Source: SW132 sp038150125 | GTDB taxonomy: Bacteria > Bacteroidota > Rhodothermia > Balneolales > Balneolaceae | Assembly (NCBI RefSeq): GCF_038150125.1 | Contig: NZ_JBBVMF010000023.1 | Span: forward strand, 11,463-75,462 | Direction: 5' to 3' | DNA: 64,000 nt | In this document: positions 55,629 to 64,000 of the stretch, piece after piece | Layout: the number at the start of each line of letters is the position of its first letter | Numbering within the stretch: position 1 is the first letter of the stretch | The notes under the pieces: model-generated | The model's input: only the letters and a program-made list of their open reading frames with translations | Database searches by the model: none | What the model was told of the DNA's origin: nothing | Position numbers and translations under genes: made by a program

Positions 55629-57971
55629 TCATTTTACGTAGGATTCATAATCAGTATAAACTGATTTATAGTATCCTGCTCCGTAATCACCACCTGCTTC
55701 TTTTCTGTGGTCAAATCCGTTTAGTACAATTCCGCTGACGTTGGCATTAATTCTTTCAAGCTCTTCAATTGTTTTCAAAAATACCCCGCGGTTGGTTTTT
55801 CGATATTTTGTTACAACTAACGTAACGTTTGCATGTTTCAAAAGGGTGGTTGAATCACTAATAATACCGAAGGGAGGCGTATCAAGTATAATAACATCAA
55901 ACACATCCTCCATTTTCTTGAGAAACTGTTTAAACTCTTTACTGCTCACTATGCTTTCGGGACGATCCGATTTAGTACCTGATGAAACGACTTTCAGATA
56001 TCCCATATCGGTATCCTGCAAAAGTTTCTGAACAGGAAGCTTACCTTTCAGGTAATCGGTGAGTCCCTGCTCATTTGATAAGCCAAAATAGGTATGCAGT
56101 TTAGGCCTCCGAAAATCGGTGTCAATAACCAGTGTTTTATAACCTTCTTCAGCAAAAGCTATTCCAAGATTCGAAACAACTGTAGACTTTCCATCACCTT
56201 TTTCGGGACTTGTGAGGGCTATTGTTTTAGGCGGCTGATCTCCATGCTGGTAAATAATATTGTTTTTGAGACGCCTTATCGCCTCGGAGGCTACATGTGA
56301 TCGATCCCTTAACAGAACCAGCTCTTCTGGAATATCTCCACTCCCTTTTTTGAATGCTTTCCTGTTTCTTTTAGACACCTTATCAAGTACAGGAACAGCC
56401 GCCAACATAGGCAGGCTTGTCATCTTGAGTTCATCAACACTTCTAATAGTGTTATCGAAGAACTCTCTTACTGCGATAAATCCTGCAGACAGAACCCCGC
56501 CTATCATGACACCGAGAATCAGCAATATTTTCTTATTTGGACTTACAGGAGAGCCGGGGACCTGTCCTGTATCAAGAATTCTTCCGAAGCCAAACTGGGA
56601 TTGTTTCAGGACAGACATGTCTGCGAATTGTCTCGATACACTCAGGTACAACTCTTCGTTGATTCGGACATCGCGCTGGAGTTTCGTCAGCTGCATCATT
56701 CCATCCGGTAAATTATCAAACTCCCGATCCACCTCTTCTTTTCTCTCACGCAAGGCTTCTGCTCGTGATTCATACTGGTTTTTTTGAATCCTCAACTCAG
56801 TCAAGCGTGCCTGGGTGGTCGCAATCATTCCAGCTCTTTCTTCATTATCCATACCAAGATATTGATCATCTTCGGTGAACAGCTCATCCGACATATTGGT
56901 GATTTCTTCTTTCAAGCGCGTTATTTCTTCATCCAGTAATTTTAATCTTGGAGGAGTTTGTTCACGGTCACGTACGTTTGGATTTCGGGTCAATATCATC
57001 GTTCGCTCCATCTCGTACTGAGCCAGTTGCTCCTGTGAATTCCTGATCCTCGGACCCAGTGCTTCCGCGAACTGTTCAGACAGGCCGGGGCGAATTTGCT
57101 CCATCTGAGCCTCAAGCTGCTCAATTGTCCGGTTGACAGTCTCAAGTTCCAGCTCCAGTCGCTGCAGTTCAGCCTCTACACCCGCCTGTTCGGATACCAA
57201 TCCTGAAGCCTGTTCATCAACCCTTACAATACCGGTTGTATCCATAAAGCGCTTAAGGGCCTGCTCCGATTCCTCAAGCTTCTGTTTGATATCTTCCTTC
57301 TCCTGTTCCAGGAACTCGGCGGTTGATTCTGCCGCCTGCCGGTTTTGCAGCGTTGATCTGTCGACATAAATTTCCATCGCCTCGTTAACTATGTGAGCCG
57401 CCTCCTGTGGAGATGAACTCTGATAGCTTATTTCTACAATCTCTGCATCGCGCTCCGGAAGAGCAGCCGACAAATTTCTTCTGACCCTGGCTGAAACCGT
57501 ATTTTCATCTGCCCGCGTAACGTTCTCCTTCTCGTCGATATTCCATAGGACAGGAAACTCATCAATATATCCGGGATTCTGATCCATTACTTTTTTGGCA
57601 ACCTGTCGTGAAAATGCACGTGACTGAATCACCTGAAGCTCGTTTGCAAGCGTAGAGCTCGTCCCCATTCCGGTGGTTTGAGAGATGATCCGGGAAAGTT
57701 CATCATCAGCGCCGCCTCCCGCACTGATCATCAAGGTACCTTTGCTTTCGTACGTGGGCGTAATGGTATCGGCATAAAACCAGGCACCAGTCCCACCGGC
57801 AATGACCAATAAAATAACGATCCACTTGTATCGGAAAAGCAAATTCAGAAGTTTCTTAGGGTCAAGACTGTCCTGCCCTTGTTGTTCCGAACGGGGTATG
57901 CTAAAGGTGGTTAACTGATTTTGCCCACCTTGGTGGTGCCCGTTATGATATTTTTGTATTGAGTCAGACAT
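55629..57971 (-). CDS. wzc: Wzc-type polysaccharide copolymerase / BY-kinase
   Basis: A 780-residue inner-membrane protein. It has an N-terminal Wzz domain with the first membrane helix (about 53-72, WIVILLVIAGGTGAWFYA), a long coiled-coil periplasmic part (about 215-470), a second helix (about 505-525, ILLILGVMIGGVLSAGFIA) and a cytoplasmic BY-kinase. The kinase shows Walker A GDGKST (592-597), Walker A' KTLVIDTDFRRPKL, Walker B DVIILDTPPFGIISD and a C-terminal tyrosine cluster with six Tyr (763, 767, 768, 772, 775, 778). Such proteins control chain length and export of capsular polysaccharide and are autophosphorylated on the cluster. Upstream of the SLBB gene and probably the first gene of the minus-strand set. 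The start is the ATG at 57971. Confidence 0.94.
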   Translation of the reverse strand: MSDSIQKYHNGHHQGGQNQLTTFSIPRSEQQGQDSLDPKKLLNLLFRYKWIVILLVIAGGTGAWFYADTITPTYESKGTLMISAGGGADDELSRIISQTTGMGTSSTLANELQVIQSRAFSRQVAKKVMDQNPGYIDEFPVLWNIDEKENVTRADENTVSARVRRNLSAALPERDAEIVEISYQSSSPQEAAHIVNEAMEIYVDRSTLQNRQAAESTAEFLEQEKEDIKQKLEESEQALKRFMDTTGIVRVDEQASGLVSEQAGVEAELQRLELELETVNRTIEQLEAQMEQIRPGLSEQFAEALGPRIRNSQEQLAQYEMERTMILTRNPNVRDREQTPPRLKLLDEEITRLKEEITNMSDELFTEDDQYLGMDNEERAGMIATTQARLTELRIQKNQYESRAEALRERKEEVDREFDNLPDGMMQLTKLQRDVRINEELYLSVSRQFADMSVLKQSQFGFGRILDTGQVPGSPVSPNKKILLILGVMIGGVLSAGFIAVREFFDNTIRSVDELKMTSLPMLAAVPVLDKVSKRNRKAFKKGSGDIPEELVLLRDRSHVASEAIRRLKNNIIYQHGDQPPKTIALTSPEKGDGKSTVVSNLGIAFAEEGYKTLVIDTDFRRPKLHTYFGLSNEQGLTDYLKGKLPVQKLLQDTDMGYLKVVSSGTKSDRPESIVSSKEFKQFLKKMEDVFDVIILDTPPFGIISDSTTLLKHANVTLVVTKYRKTNRGVFLKTIEELERINANVSGIVLNGFDHRKEAGGDYGAGYYKSVYTDYESYVK

Positions 57972-58475
57972 GTTTTAAAACCTCTTTAATTTTTTTACTC
58001 TCGAAACCGTACATATGCATTCTGAAGTTTCTATTGCACAGATGATACTCTTATGCTTAGAAAAAAAACAGTGCTTTAAGGAGAATTAGTAATCTTTAAT
58101 CGCTTATACCCACTAGTTAACATTCTCTATTAAGAATTTGATCCAAACAAGAATTTAGAATCAATTTGCATATAAATATAACTAACATTTTAGCTTAAAT
58201 TATGTTATATCAAATTAATGATTCTGCAAAGAAATTAAACAGGTTTAATTTAGCTCTTTTAATATCCCATATAGATAGTACTTCAATCAATATTTACCAA
58301 TTGATATAGGTATAATTTTCTTATTTCTGTCGTTACCCCGCCAAACTTTTTTTCCTGCTGCCTTTCCGGTCATTTTATTAAAGCACACTAATTTTAGTCA
58401 CGATTCCATTTATGTATCATGAATTGAGCAAATCGCTTTAAGAGTGCAATTAATAAAAAATAAAGAGTAATAACT
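57972..58475. other. divergent intergenic region between wzc and the lipoprotein gene
   Basis: About 500 very AT-rich bp. Transcription must start in both directions here. TATAAT occurs at 58311-58316, but without a convincing -35 partner, so I do not call a promoter. No repeat of note. Confidence 0.5.
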
Positions 58476-59516
58476 ATGGAATTAAGAACTACGGGTTTCA
58501 AAATTTTACTGAGCTTCATATGTATTGGGGTCATCTTCATCAGTGCTTGTCAAACTGACATAAACACCTCTTTTGAGGAGTCTGTAGAACCATATCTGGA
58601 ACTGGAAGCAATCGATAATAGCGGAAATACCGTCATTACAGTCAACCGGGGTGACGTAAGCGGCTTAGACAGCTACTTCGCCTTCAATCTGAACAATACA
58701 CCAGATCATGGATTGGTTCGGGCAGGACTCACTGAGGGATGGTGCTTAGAGTGGAATAAAGCGATTGCGCAGAATAATGATACGCATGGTGGTGTAGCGA
58801 TGTATTCAACAGAAGGCAGCAGCACATGGAAACCGGCAAATTATTTGATGACTATTCGTAAAGAGCTACAGGCTGAGGACCCCGCTCTTACCTATCGTGA
58901 AATTCAGGTTGCTCTCTGGTCACTTATTGAGACGCCTGCGTTTAATCTTGACGAAGCACTGGCTAATGGCACAATGCCATCAAGGATGTTGTTGAATGGA
59001 GAACCGATTTTCGATGTACAAAAAGTCAGGTCAATAACCAACCGCGTAAGGCAAGAAGTTTCGGATTTTACTTATTCACCTGACAAACCTTTTCTTGTTT
59101 TCGCAAGAACTGACGATGGTCAGCAAAACGGTGGAATTGTAACATGTTCAGCCGAAACAGCCTGGGCAGACGGTACACGTTTTAACCAACAGGGCGGTAA
59201 TTGGGCGACTTATACAAGTTATAATGGCATTGAGAAAACTATTACTCTATATGCGGGTCAGACAATCGATATCGGAACAGTGACATTTAAGCCTGAGAAT
59301 GGGAATGTGAAAATCACGATTGAGCTTAATCAGTATGGAGAATTTCAAAACGTGCAAGAAAACGTAAAAATCCAGGACTATTCCACAGCACCTTCCGGAA
59401 ATCCTCAGATAGGTCAGTTCGATCATAAGGGCACCGCTGGTGGAAAATCTTTCAGCACTACTGTGCCTTCTAATAGCTTTTATGCGGTTCATGTAGATGC
59501 CAAGGGCTGTGAATAA
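58476..59516 (+). CDS. lipoprotein with thioester-domain-like Cys/Gln signature
   Basis: A 346-residue lipoprotein: signal peptide and lipobox FISAC (Cys25). Residues about 50-205 carry GWCLEWNKAI (Cys90) and LTYREIQVALWSL (Gln144). The combination of an aromatic-Cys-x-acidic strand and a later x-Q-x-A-hydrophobic-W motif is the signature of internal thioester (TED-like) adhesin domains, where the Cys and Gln form the bond. The paralogue at 61781 keeps both residues at identical spacing. The C-terminal part (about 210-346: AETAWADGTRFNQQGGNWAT, TLYAGQTIDIGTVTF, NPQIGQFDHKGTAGG) looks like a separate secreted beta domain. Likely surface anchored. Whether a thioester forms is untested inference. 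Confidence 0.75.
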   Translation: MELRTTGFKILLSFICIGVIFISACQTDINTSFEESVEPYLELEAIDNSGNTVITVNRGDVSGLDSYFAFNLNNTPDHGLVRAGLTEGWCLEWNKAIAQNNDTHGGVAMYSTEGSSTWKPANYLMTIRKELQAEDPALTYREIQVALWSLIETPAFNLDEALANGTMPSRMLLNGEPIFDVQKVRSITNRVRQEVSDFTYSPDKPFLVFARTDDGQQNGGIVTCSAETAWADGTRFNQQGGNWATYTSYNGIEKTITLYAGQTIDIGTVTFKPENGNVKITIELNQYGEFQNVQENVKIQDYSTAPSGNPQIGQFDHKGTAGGKSFSTTVPSNSFYAVHVDAKGCE

Positions 59517-59574
59517 TCGTATTTCATACAGCCGATTACATTTATCTTACTATAATACACCTCTTTATTAATAG

Positions 59575-59615
59575 AAGTCGTCAGGAGCAAACCTGGCGAC
59601 TTTTATTTTTTTTTG
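59575..59615 (+). terminator. intrinsic terminator after the first lipoprotein gene
   Basis: The stem AAGTCGTCAGG/CCTGGCGACTT has an AGCAAA loop and one G-T pair, followed by TTTATTTTTTTTT. It lies about 60 bp after the stop. Confidence 0.85.
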
Positions 59616-59703
59616 ATTTACTACAAGTGTAATTAGTCGCTCCTTAAGAACTCAAAATGTATCCACCCGACCAACTACATGTTGAATGGAGCTGACCGGT
59701 TTG

Positions 59704-60252
59704 CTATGGCTGGCTGAAGTTCTGAGGGTAGAGAGATCGCACGTCGTTGTATTTGGTCTGCAGGATGTTAGCCAGTACATGGGTGAGCCATTGGGTTGGG
59801 TTCACTCCGTGTAGTTTACATGTCCCCAGCAGGGAATAGACCATGGCGGCCCGCCGGGCCCCTTTGTGTGAGCCAGCGAACAGGTAGTTTTTTCTCCCCA
59901 GCGCCAGCGGGCGGATGGTATTCTCCACCAGATTGTTGTCTATTTCCAGCAGCCCGTCATTCAGATACGCGCTGAGTTTATCCCACCGGTTGATTGTGTA
60001 CGCCATGGCCTTGCTAATCTGGCTTTTGGGCAGTACGGTCAGAACCTCCGCGTGAATCCACGCTCCCAGCGTATTGATGATGGGAAGCGACTGCTCCAGG
60101 CGCAGGTCTTTGCGCTCGTCGGGTGACAACCCATCCTCGCGGGCCTGCTGCTCGGTCGCATACCTCAAAATGACTTGTTTTTGGCCTGAACCAATATGGT
60201 ACGAACAGGCAAAATGTAACAATTTTTCCCCATCTCTGACCCACTGCTCCAT
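59704..60252 (-). pseudogene. IS66-family transposase, C-terminal fragment
   Basis: The open frame of 182 codons is the C-terminal domain of an IS66 transposase: LEQSLPIINTLGAWIHAEVL, YTINRWDKLSAYLNDGLLEI, DNNLVENTIRPLALGRKNYL, FAGSHKGARRAAMVYSLLGT and the last CKLHGVNPTQWLTHVLANIL. In the complete protein (about 500 residues) this follows a zinc finger and the DDE core, none of which is present. The first codons (MEQWVRDGEK) seem to derive from the end of the adjacent IS5-type remnant, so the two relics are joined. No terminal inverted repeats were seen. Confidence 0.88.
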
Positions 60253-60254
60253 CC

Positions 60255-61464
60255 ATTTCTTTAAATTTCATCCGGCTGCGGCCAAATGTGCGTTGATTTG
60301 GGGAGATTCCTCTCCGAGCAGATAGTTCTGTCCCAGTCAATGGTCGGTTTTCAGGTGTACGATAAGCGGCTCAATGCCGGCCCTGCGCCGAAACCGCCGG
60401 CGCATCCGCCTCTTCTTGGCAGATCTAACGCTTGCTTTGGCCTTCGTCGGAATGGTGATTTTTACACTAACGCTCCTTTTACGCCGCGGTCATAGATGAC
60501 TTCTTTGGGCAGCGGACGCTGATCAGAGACAACCTGCTCGAGCAACGATTCGATCGTCTTGGATGGAGTCGTGAGGATTGCCCTCAAAAGACCTGATGGC
60601 CAGAACGGCCCGTCTGGTAGGATGCGTTAACAACCCTATCTTTTTGCCAAACTCGTATTTCTTACGGGCCTTGCCCTTTGCAATGCAGGCGGTGAACGGC
60701 TTGTGCAGACTTTAGACCTTATCAGACTCTGATCGCTGCTGAGTGATTGCCCATCAGTACAGCTCTTTTGGCAGTTTGTAGACGGCGAGCTGCTCGGCGG
60801 TTAGTTTACATTTAAATTCCCGCAGCAGTCGCTTGGCGATGGCACGCAACTTCTTTCGGTCTCGTTTGGCCTTTTTGCGTTGCCAGTGGTGATGCCAAAG
60901 TGACTGTCGCGTAGCAATTGCTTGCTTACACGGACGTAGCTCTGGCGCTGATGCACATCCTCAGCGCGTGCAATTCGATTGCAGTGATCAATCACTTTCT
61001 TGGGCAATTTGGCATCGGCAGGTAACGTCACATCGTTCTCAAGTACCGTAGCGTCCAACAATGCCTGGTTGACCCGGCCATCCAATTTGTGGATGGCGAC
61101 TAAATAGTAGAAAATGGTAGCAATTCCATCGCTGGCAATACGCTTGCGAAAATGAACAAATCCGCTGAGATCACAGGGAATTGTGTGTTAGAAAAAGACT
61201 TCTCCGCAAATATACTGCCCCTAACGGATGGCTTTGCCGCATGTAAGGATTCATCACCCAGTCTTTAGCCAGGGTCTCATCACCGTAGTCTAAGATCCGC
61301 TTGAGCAGCAGGCACCCGATAATAAAGCGAATTGGTACGGTGGGTGACTCGGTGTGACTATAGTGGATGGTAAAGGCTTCCTGAAAATAGTCCTAATCAA
61401 TGACGTCAGTAATTAAGGGTGGAAAATATCGCGTTGTCTTTTTTACCGCAGAAGTAACTGTCAT
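60255..61464 (-). pseudogene. IS5-family transposase pseudogene (DUF772 plus DDE), many stops and frameshifts
   Basis: On the minus strand from 61464: MTVTSAVKKTTRYFPPL, a stop, IRFIIGCLLLKRILDYGDET (DUF772 region) and AKDWVMNPYMRQ. Then, in other frames, GRVNQALLDATVLENDVTLP, ADAKLPKKVIDHCNRIARAE, YVRVSKQLLRDSHF, followed by a worn DDE core with KPFTACIAKGKARKKYEFGK, KEVIYDRGVKGAL, and a final FRRRAGIEPLIVHLKTDH. At least five stops or shifts occur. The order matches IS5-type transposases of about 450 residues. Confidence 0.8.
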
Positions 61465-61780
61465 TTTTTGCAAGGTTTTAGGCTGAAAAGGGTTGTTTTC
61501 TTGCAAAAATGAGACACCAAAAAATTATTTTCAACCTCTATAAAAAACTGATAATATTAACTTTATGCTATTATTCAGGGCCGACTAATTATTCACTATT
61601 CAGCGATGATGGAACAGGCTTTTTTCAACTCCTGATTTCATCCTCCACTATCATTTCCCTCTGTCGTCTACACCTGTTAGAGCAATTTAATTGATATTCC
61701 ATATTTGCAATCCTTATTATTTGACGAAGAAATATACAACCCAGCTTTTAAACAACATATAATTTACAATCGAGATTTTA
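61465..61780. other. gene-free stretch between the transposase relic and the second lipoprotein gene
   Basis: About 315 AT-rich bp. A short plus-strand open frame (61 codons) has no recognisable motif. The promoter of the lipoprotein gene should be here but cannot be named. Confidence 0.5.
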
Positions 61781-62446
61781 ATGATGAATCAATTAAACAC
61801 GTTACCTGCTTTTGCCGTCATTCTATCTTTTGCATTAATTTTTTCATCCTGCGGAAACCTTACCAGTAGTGACGGAGAATTATCTGACTCTCTTGAGCCT
61901 GTCGAAAATGTAACACCTATTTCAGGAGCCCAAAATTCGACACTTACCGTTAACAAGCACTCAACTGCATACTTTGAACTTGAGTTTCAAAATATTGAGG
62001 ACAACGATGTATTTACTAACGGCCACACAGGCGATGGATGGTGCATCGACTGGAAGGTAGCGATAGATTCTAATAATGCCTCTTACACTAATATCCCCCT
62101 ATACTCTACCTTCAATGTGGAAAAATGGAATCCTCTTAACTTTCTATTCAATATTAAAGATGATCTTATGGCAGCAGACCCTGAGTTAACTTACCGTGAA
62201 ATCCAGCTTGTAGTATGGTCACTGCGTGGTTTTCCCGAATTCAATATAAATGAGATACCCCTTGAAAATTTACCGAGTCGAATGAAAGACGACGGAAAAC
62301 CAAATTTCAGCTACGACAAAGTTGAAACTATTCTTCAAATAGTTGAGGAAGGCTACAAAGAATTTAACTTTACTGAGGGAACCAAATACGCTGTAATAGC
62401 TGAAACACCATCGGATGTGCAAACCGTTATAACTGTCGTTGAGTAA
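61781..62446 (+). CDS. lipoprotein paralogue with thioester-domain-like Cys/Gln signature
   Basis: A 221-residue lipoprotein with lipobox FSSC (Cys24). Residues about 50-205 are clearly paralogous to the lipoprotein at 58476. GDGWCIDWKVAI contains Cys88 and DPELTYREIQLVVWSLRG contains Gln142, with a spacing of 54 residues as in the paralogue; both also share LPSRM and an N-F-x-x-x-I-K/R-x-x-L segment between. It lacks the C-terminal beta domain of the longer copy. The function of both is unknown; a surface adhesion or envelope-attachment role is inferred from the thioester-like signature and the lipid anchor. It starts with ATGATG at 61781. A strong terminator follows at 62482. Confidence 0.75.
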   Translation: MMNQLNTLPAFAVILSFALIFSSCGNLTSSDGELSDSLEPVENVTPISGAQNSTLTVNKHSTAYFELEFQNIEDNDVFTNGHTGDGWCIDWKVAIDSNNASYTNIPLYSTFNVEKWNPLNFLFNIKDDLMAADPELTYREIQLVVWSLRGFPEFNINEIPLENLPSRMKDDGKPNFSYDKVETILQIVEEGYKEFNFTEGTKYAVIAETPSDVQTVITVVE

Positions 62447-62481
62447 TGTCGAATTTTTTATTCTAAAAAAAATCGCATTGC

Positions 62482-62521
62482 AAAAAAATCCACTCTGTAG
62501 ACTATAAAGTGGATTTTTTTT
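62482..62521. terminator. bidirectional intrinsic terminator
   Basis: A stem of AAAAAAATCCACT/AGTGGATTTTTTT is flanked by A- and T-tracts on the two sides. It lies between the plus-strand lipoprotein gene and the minus-strand wecB gene and should work in both directions. Confidence 0.85.
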
Positions 62522-62590
62522 AAATCTGTGATAGCCTTCCATGCTGAAACAGGGACCACGAGAGTTTAATGTTTCAATTACGAATAGTTT

Positions 62591-63781
62591 TTACATTTCA
62601 GAATACAAATTCGTCGGATTATACATAAGCTCATGATCTACAAATGGTTCATGAGAATCCAGCTTGCCCGAACTCCAAAGATCACAAATTGTCTCTATAA
62701 TCCTGACAGAAGCTTTACCGTCCCACTTCTGTGGTGTTGTTCCCTTCTTCCAGTTGCCTCTCATGAGTTGCCTGAGGGCCGGCTTCACAGACTCAGGATT
62801 TGTTCCTATGAGTTCATTTGTCCCTTCGGTCACTGTCTCCGGCCGTTCTGTGTTATCCCTGAGAGTTAGACAGGGTATTTCGAGTACAGTTGTCTCTTCT
62901 GTGATACCTCCGGAATCAGTAATAACAGCGCGGGCGTGCTTTACCAGGTAGATGAATTCAAGATACCCCAGCGGTTCCGTATAGATGATATTACTTTGGG
63001 ATATCCCCAAATCATCCAGAATATTCTTTGTCCGGGGGTGCACCGGAAATATGATCTTTTCTCCATTAACACCTTCGGCAATATTGTCAATCAGCTCTTT
63101 AAGTTTATTTTGCTCGTCTACATTTGCAGGCCGGTGCAGCGTCATTACAAAATATTGCCCTTCCTCCAGTGATTCTTCATCATACATTGAGGGCTTTTGA
63201 AGCTTTTCCAGGTTTCCCAGCAATGTGTCAATCATCGTATTGCCTACAAAAAAGATTCTATCGTCGTCTACTCCCTCATTACGCAGATTTTTATTTGCTA
63301 TCTCTGAGGTGGTAAAGAAATAGTCAGTAATGCTGTCCGTAGCCAACCGGTTAATCTCTTCCGGCATCGTCATGTCGCCAGATCGAATTCCGCCTTCGAC
63401 ATGTGCCACACGAACTCCCATTTTTTTAGCAGTAATTGAGCATGCCATCGTAGATGTAACATCACCAACAACAATACAAAGGTCGGATATCTTAACCTTT
63501 AACACTTCTTCAAAGCGGGTCATGATTCTTCCCGTCTGCTCCGATTGTGTGCCGGACCCGGATTCGAGATTTATATGAGGCTCAGGTATGCCGAGTTGCT
63601 CAAAAAATGCACCACTCATGTTCTTATCATAGTGCTGCCCGGTATGGATAAGCCTGTATTCAAGATAGTTATCTGAATTTTTTTCTATGCCTGATGTATT
63701 ATTTACCCGCTCAATCTCTTTTATAATTGGGGCAATCTTCATAAAATTGGGACGTGCGCCTGCTATGATGTCGATTAACAT
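62591..63781 (-). CDS. wecB: UDP-N-acetylglucosamine 2-epimerase, non-hydrolysing
   Basis: A 396-residue GT-B fold epimerase that makes UDP-ManNAc from UDP-GlcNAc. It opens IIAGARPNFMKIAPIIKEIE and has RLIHTGQHYDKNMSGAFFEQ, VVGDVTSTMACSITAKKMGV, VAHVEGGIRSGDMTMPEEIN (catalytic region), VMTLHRPANVD, FPVHPRTKN and ITDSGGITEETTVLEIPCLT (the allosteric/UDP loop). The product could feed the polysaccharide or a ManNAc-uronate branch. NeuC in the same window makes free ManNAc by a different chemistry, so the two are not redundant. The start is the ATG at 63781. The rest of the window (63782-64000) has no gene. Confidence 0.94.
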   Translation of the reverse strand: MLIDIIAGARPNFMKIAPIIKEIERVNNTSGIEKNSDNYLEYRLIHTGQHYDKNMSGAFFEQLGIPEPHINLESGSGTQSEQTGRIMTRFEEVLKVKISDLCIVVGDVTSTMACSITAKKMGVRVAHVEGGIRSGDMTMPEEINRLATDSITDYFFTTSEIANKNLRNEGVDDDRIFFVGNTMIDTLLGNLEKLQKPSMYDEESLEEGQYFVMTLHRPANVDEQNKLKELIDNIAEGVNGEKIIFPVHPRTKNILDDLGISQSNIIYTEPLGYLEFIYLVKHARAVITDSGGITEETTVLEIPCLTLRDNTERPETVTEGTNELIGTNPESVKPALRQLMRGNWKKGTTPQKWDGKASVRIIETICDLWSSGKLDSHEPFVDHELMYNPTNLYSEM

Positions 63782-64000
63782 GTATATGTAGTTGTTGAAT
63801 TCTAATTGGTCGTATTCTGTTATTATCGAATATTTTTTACTGATCTAAAATACCATTTGTTTTCACCTATAAAAAGAAACCAAAGCGGGATCGGAGATTG
63901 CTTTTTGGGTTCTACAGGAAAGTTTGTGGGTTGAAAGCAAAATCATTGAACAATCGCTCTGAACATGATAAAATAATAATTCAAAGAGTAGTCCATTGCT
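63782..64000. other. gene-free end of the window
   Basis: AT-rich sequence upstream of wecB. No start of a further gene is seen on either strand. Confidence 0.5.

Noticed and set aside
58282..58316. Possible promoter (TATAAT at 58311) for the first lipoprotein gene
   Set aside because: No acceptable -35 element at proper spacing, and it is 160 bp from the start codon in very AT-rich DNA.
1..64000. tRNA or rRNA genes, riboswitches, replication origin
   Set aside because: I looked for the usual conserved signatures by eye and found none that would stand; a covariance-model search would be needed to exclude small RNAs.

Overview
The window reads as a chromosomal surface-polysaccharide locus of a Gram-negative, Bacteroidota-like bacterium. 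A member of the Balneolia/Rhodothermota side is my best guess. The grounds are a fused CysNC, a DUF6266-type protein, weak or absent Shine-Dalgarno sequences, several TTG/GTG starts, a Wzc-type tyrosine autokinase and lipobox lipoproteins. This is inference; no rRNA or tRNA gene was seen to settle it.

Layout. 1-7.4 kb: glycosyltransferases (GT2 fragment, GT4, GT2), an asparagine-synthase-like protein, and long gene-free stretches with repeats. 7.6-16.5 kb: a 3'-truncated sulfotransferase next to a transposase remnant, an AT-rich island (ParB-like protein, pyruvyl-transferase-like protein, unknown protein), a full-length paralogue of the truncated sulfotransferase, and a DUF2341/BNR-type protein. 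16.8-23.2 kb: GT2 and GT61 genes (translationally coupled), a sulfotransferase pseudogene, an intact sulfotransferase and a TupA-like ATP-grasp gene. 23.2-25.7 kb: an IS200/RAYT-type transposase gene inside an array of small hairpins, bracketed by two nearly identical 439-bp direct repeats. 25.7-32.1 kb: methyltransferase, GT4, a DUF115/CST-I-like protein, a GT2-like protein and DUF6266. 32.1-34.5 kb: no genes, only large degenerate repeats and a 148-bp tandem repeat. 34.5-41.7 kb: sulfate assimilation (cysNC, cysD, cysQ and an SLC13-type permease, with a four-helix-bundle gene between cysD and cysNC). 41.9-44.8 kb: sulfotransferase, TylF-type methyltransferase, polysaccharide deacetylase. 45.2-49.9 kb: nonulosonic (sialic-type) acid operon neuC, CBS-neuA, neuB, followed by an M14-peptidase-like protein that lacks its zinc ligands. 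50.1-58 kb: nucleotide-sugar genes (UDP-sugar 4-epimerase, gmd, fcl) and export genes (SLBB protein, Wzc). 58.4-63.8 kb: two paralogous lipoproteins that flank dead IS66/IS5 sequences, then wecB.

How the genes fit together. The permease, CysD and CysNC would import and activate sulfate to PAPS; CysQ would clear the PAP by-product; and three intact sulfotransferases (two more are broken) would transfer sulfate to a glycan. NeuC/NeuA/NeuB supply a CMP-nonulosonic acid, Gmd/Fcl supply GDP-L-fucose, and WecB and the 4-epimerase supply further UDP-amino sugars. The predicted product is a sulfated, fucose- and sialic-type-acid-bearing polysaccharide exported through a Wzc-dependent route. No clear Wzx flippase or Wzy polymerase is visible, so the locus probably extends beyond both ends.

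The most novel-looking signals are the following. (i) Two lipoproteins share a Cys/Gln signature with identical 54-residue spacing that resembles an internal-thioester adhesin domain. (ii) The transposase sits in a dense hairpin array. (iii) A degenerate GACCG-type repeat fills the gaps of the sulfate genes and has entered the linker of the CysNC protein. (iv) A pseudo-peptidase sits in the nonulosonic-acid operon.
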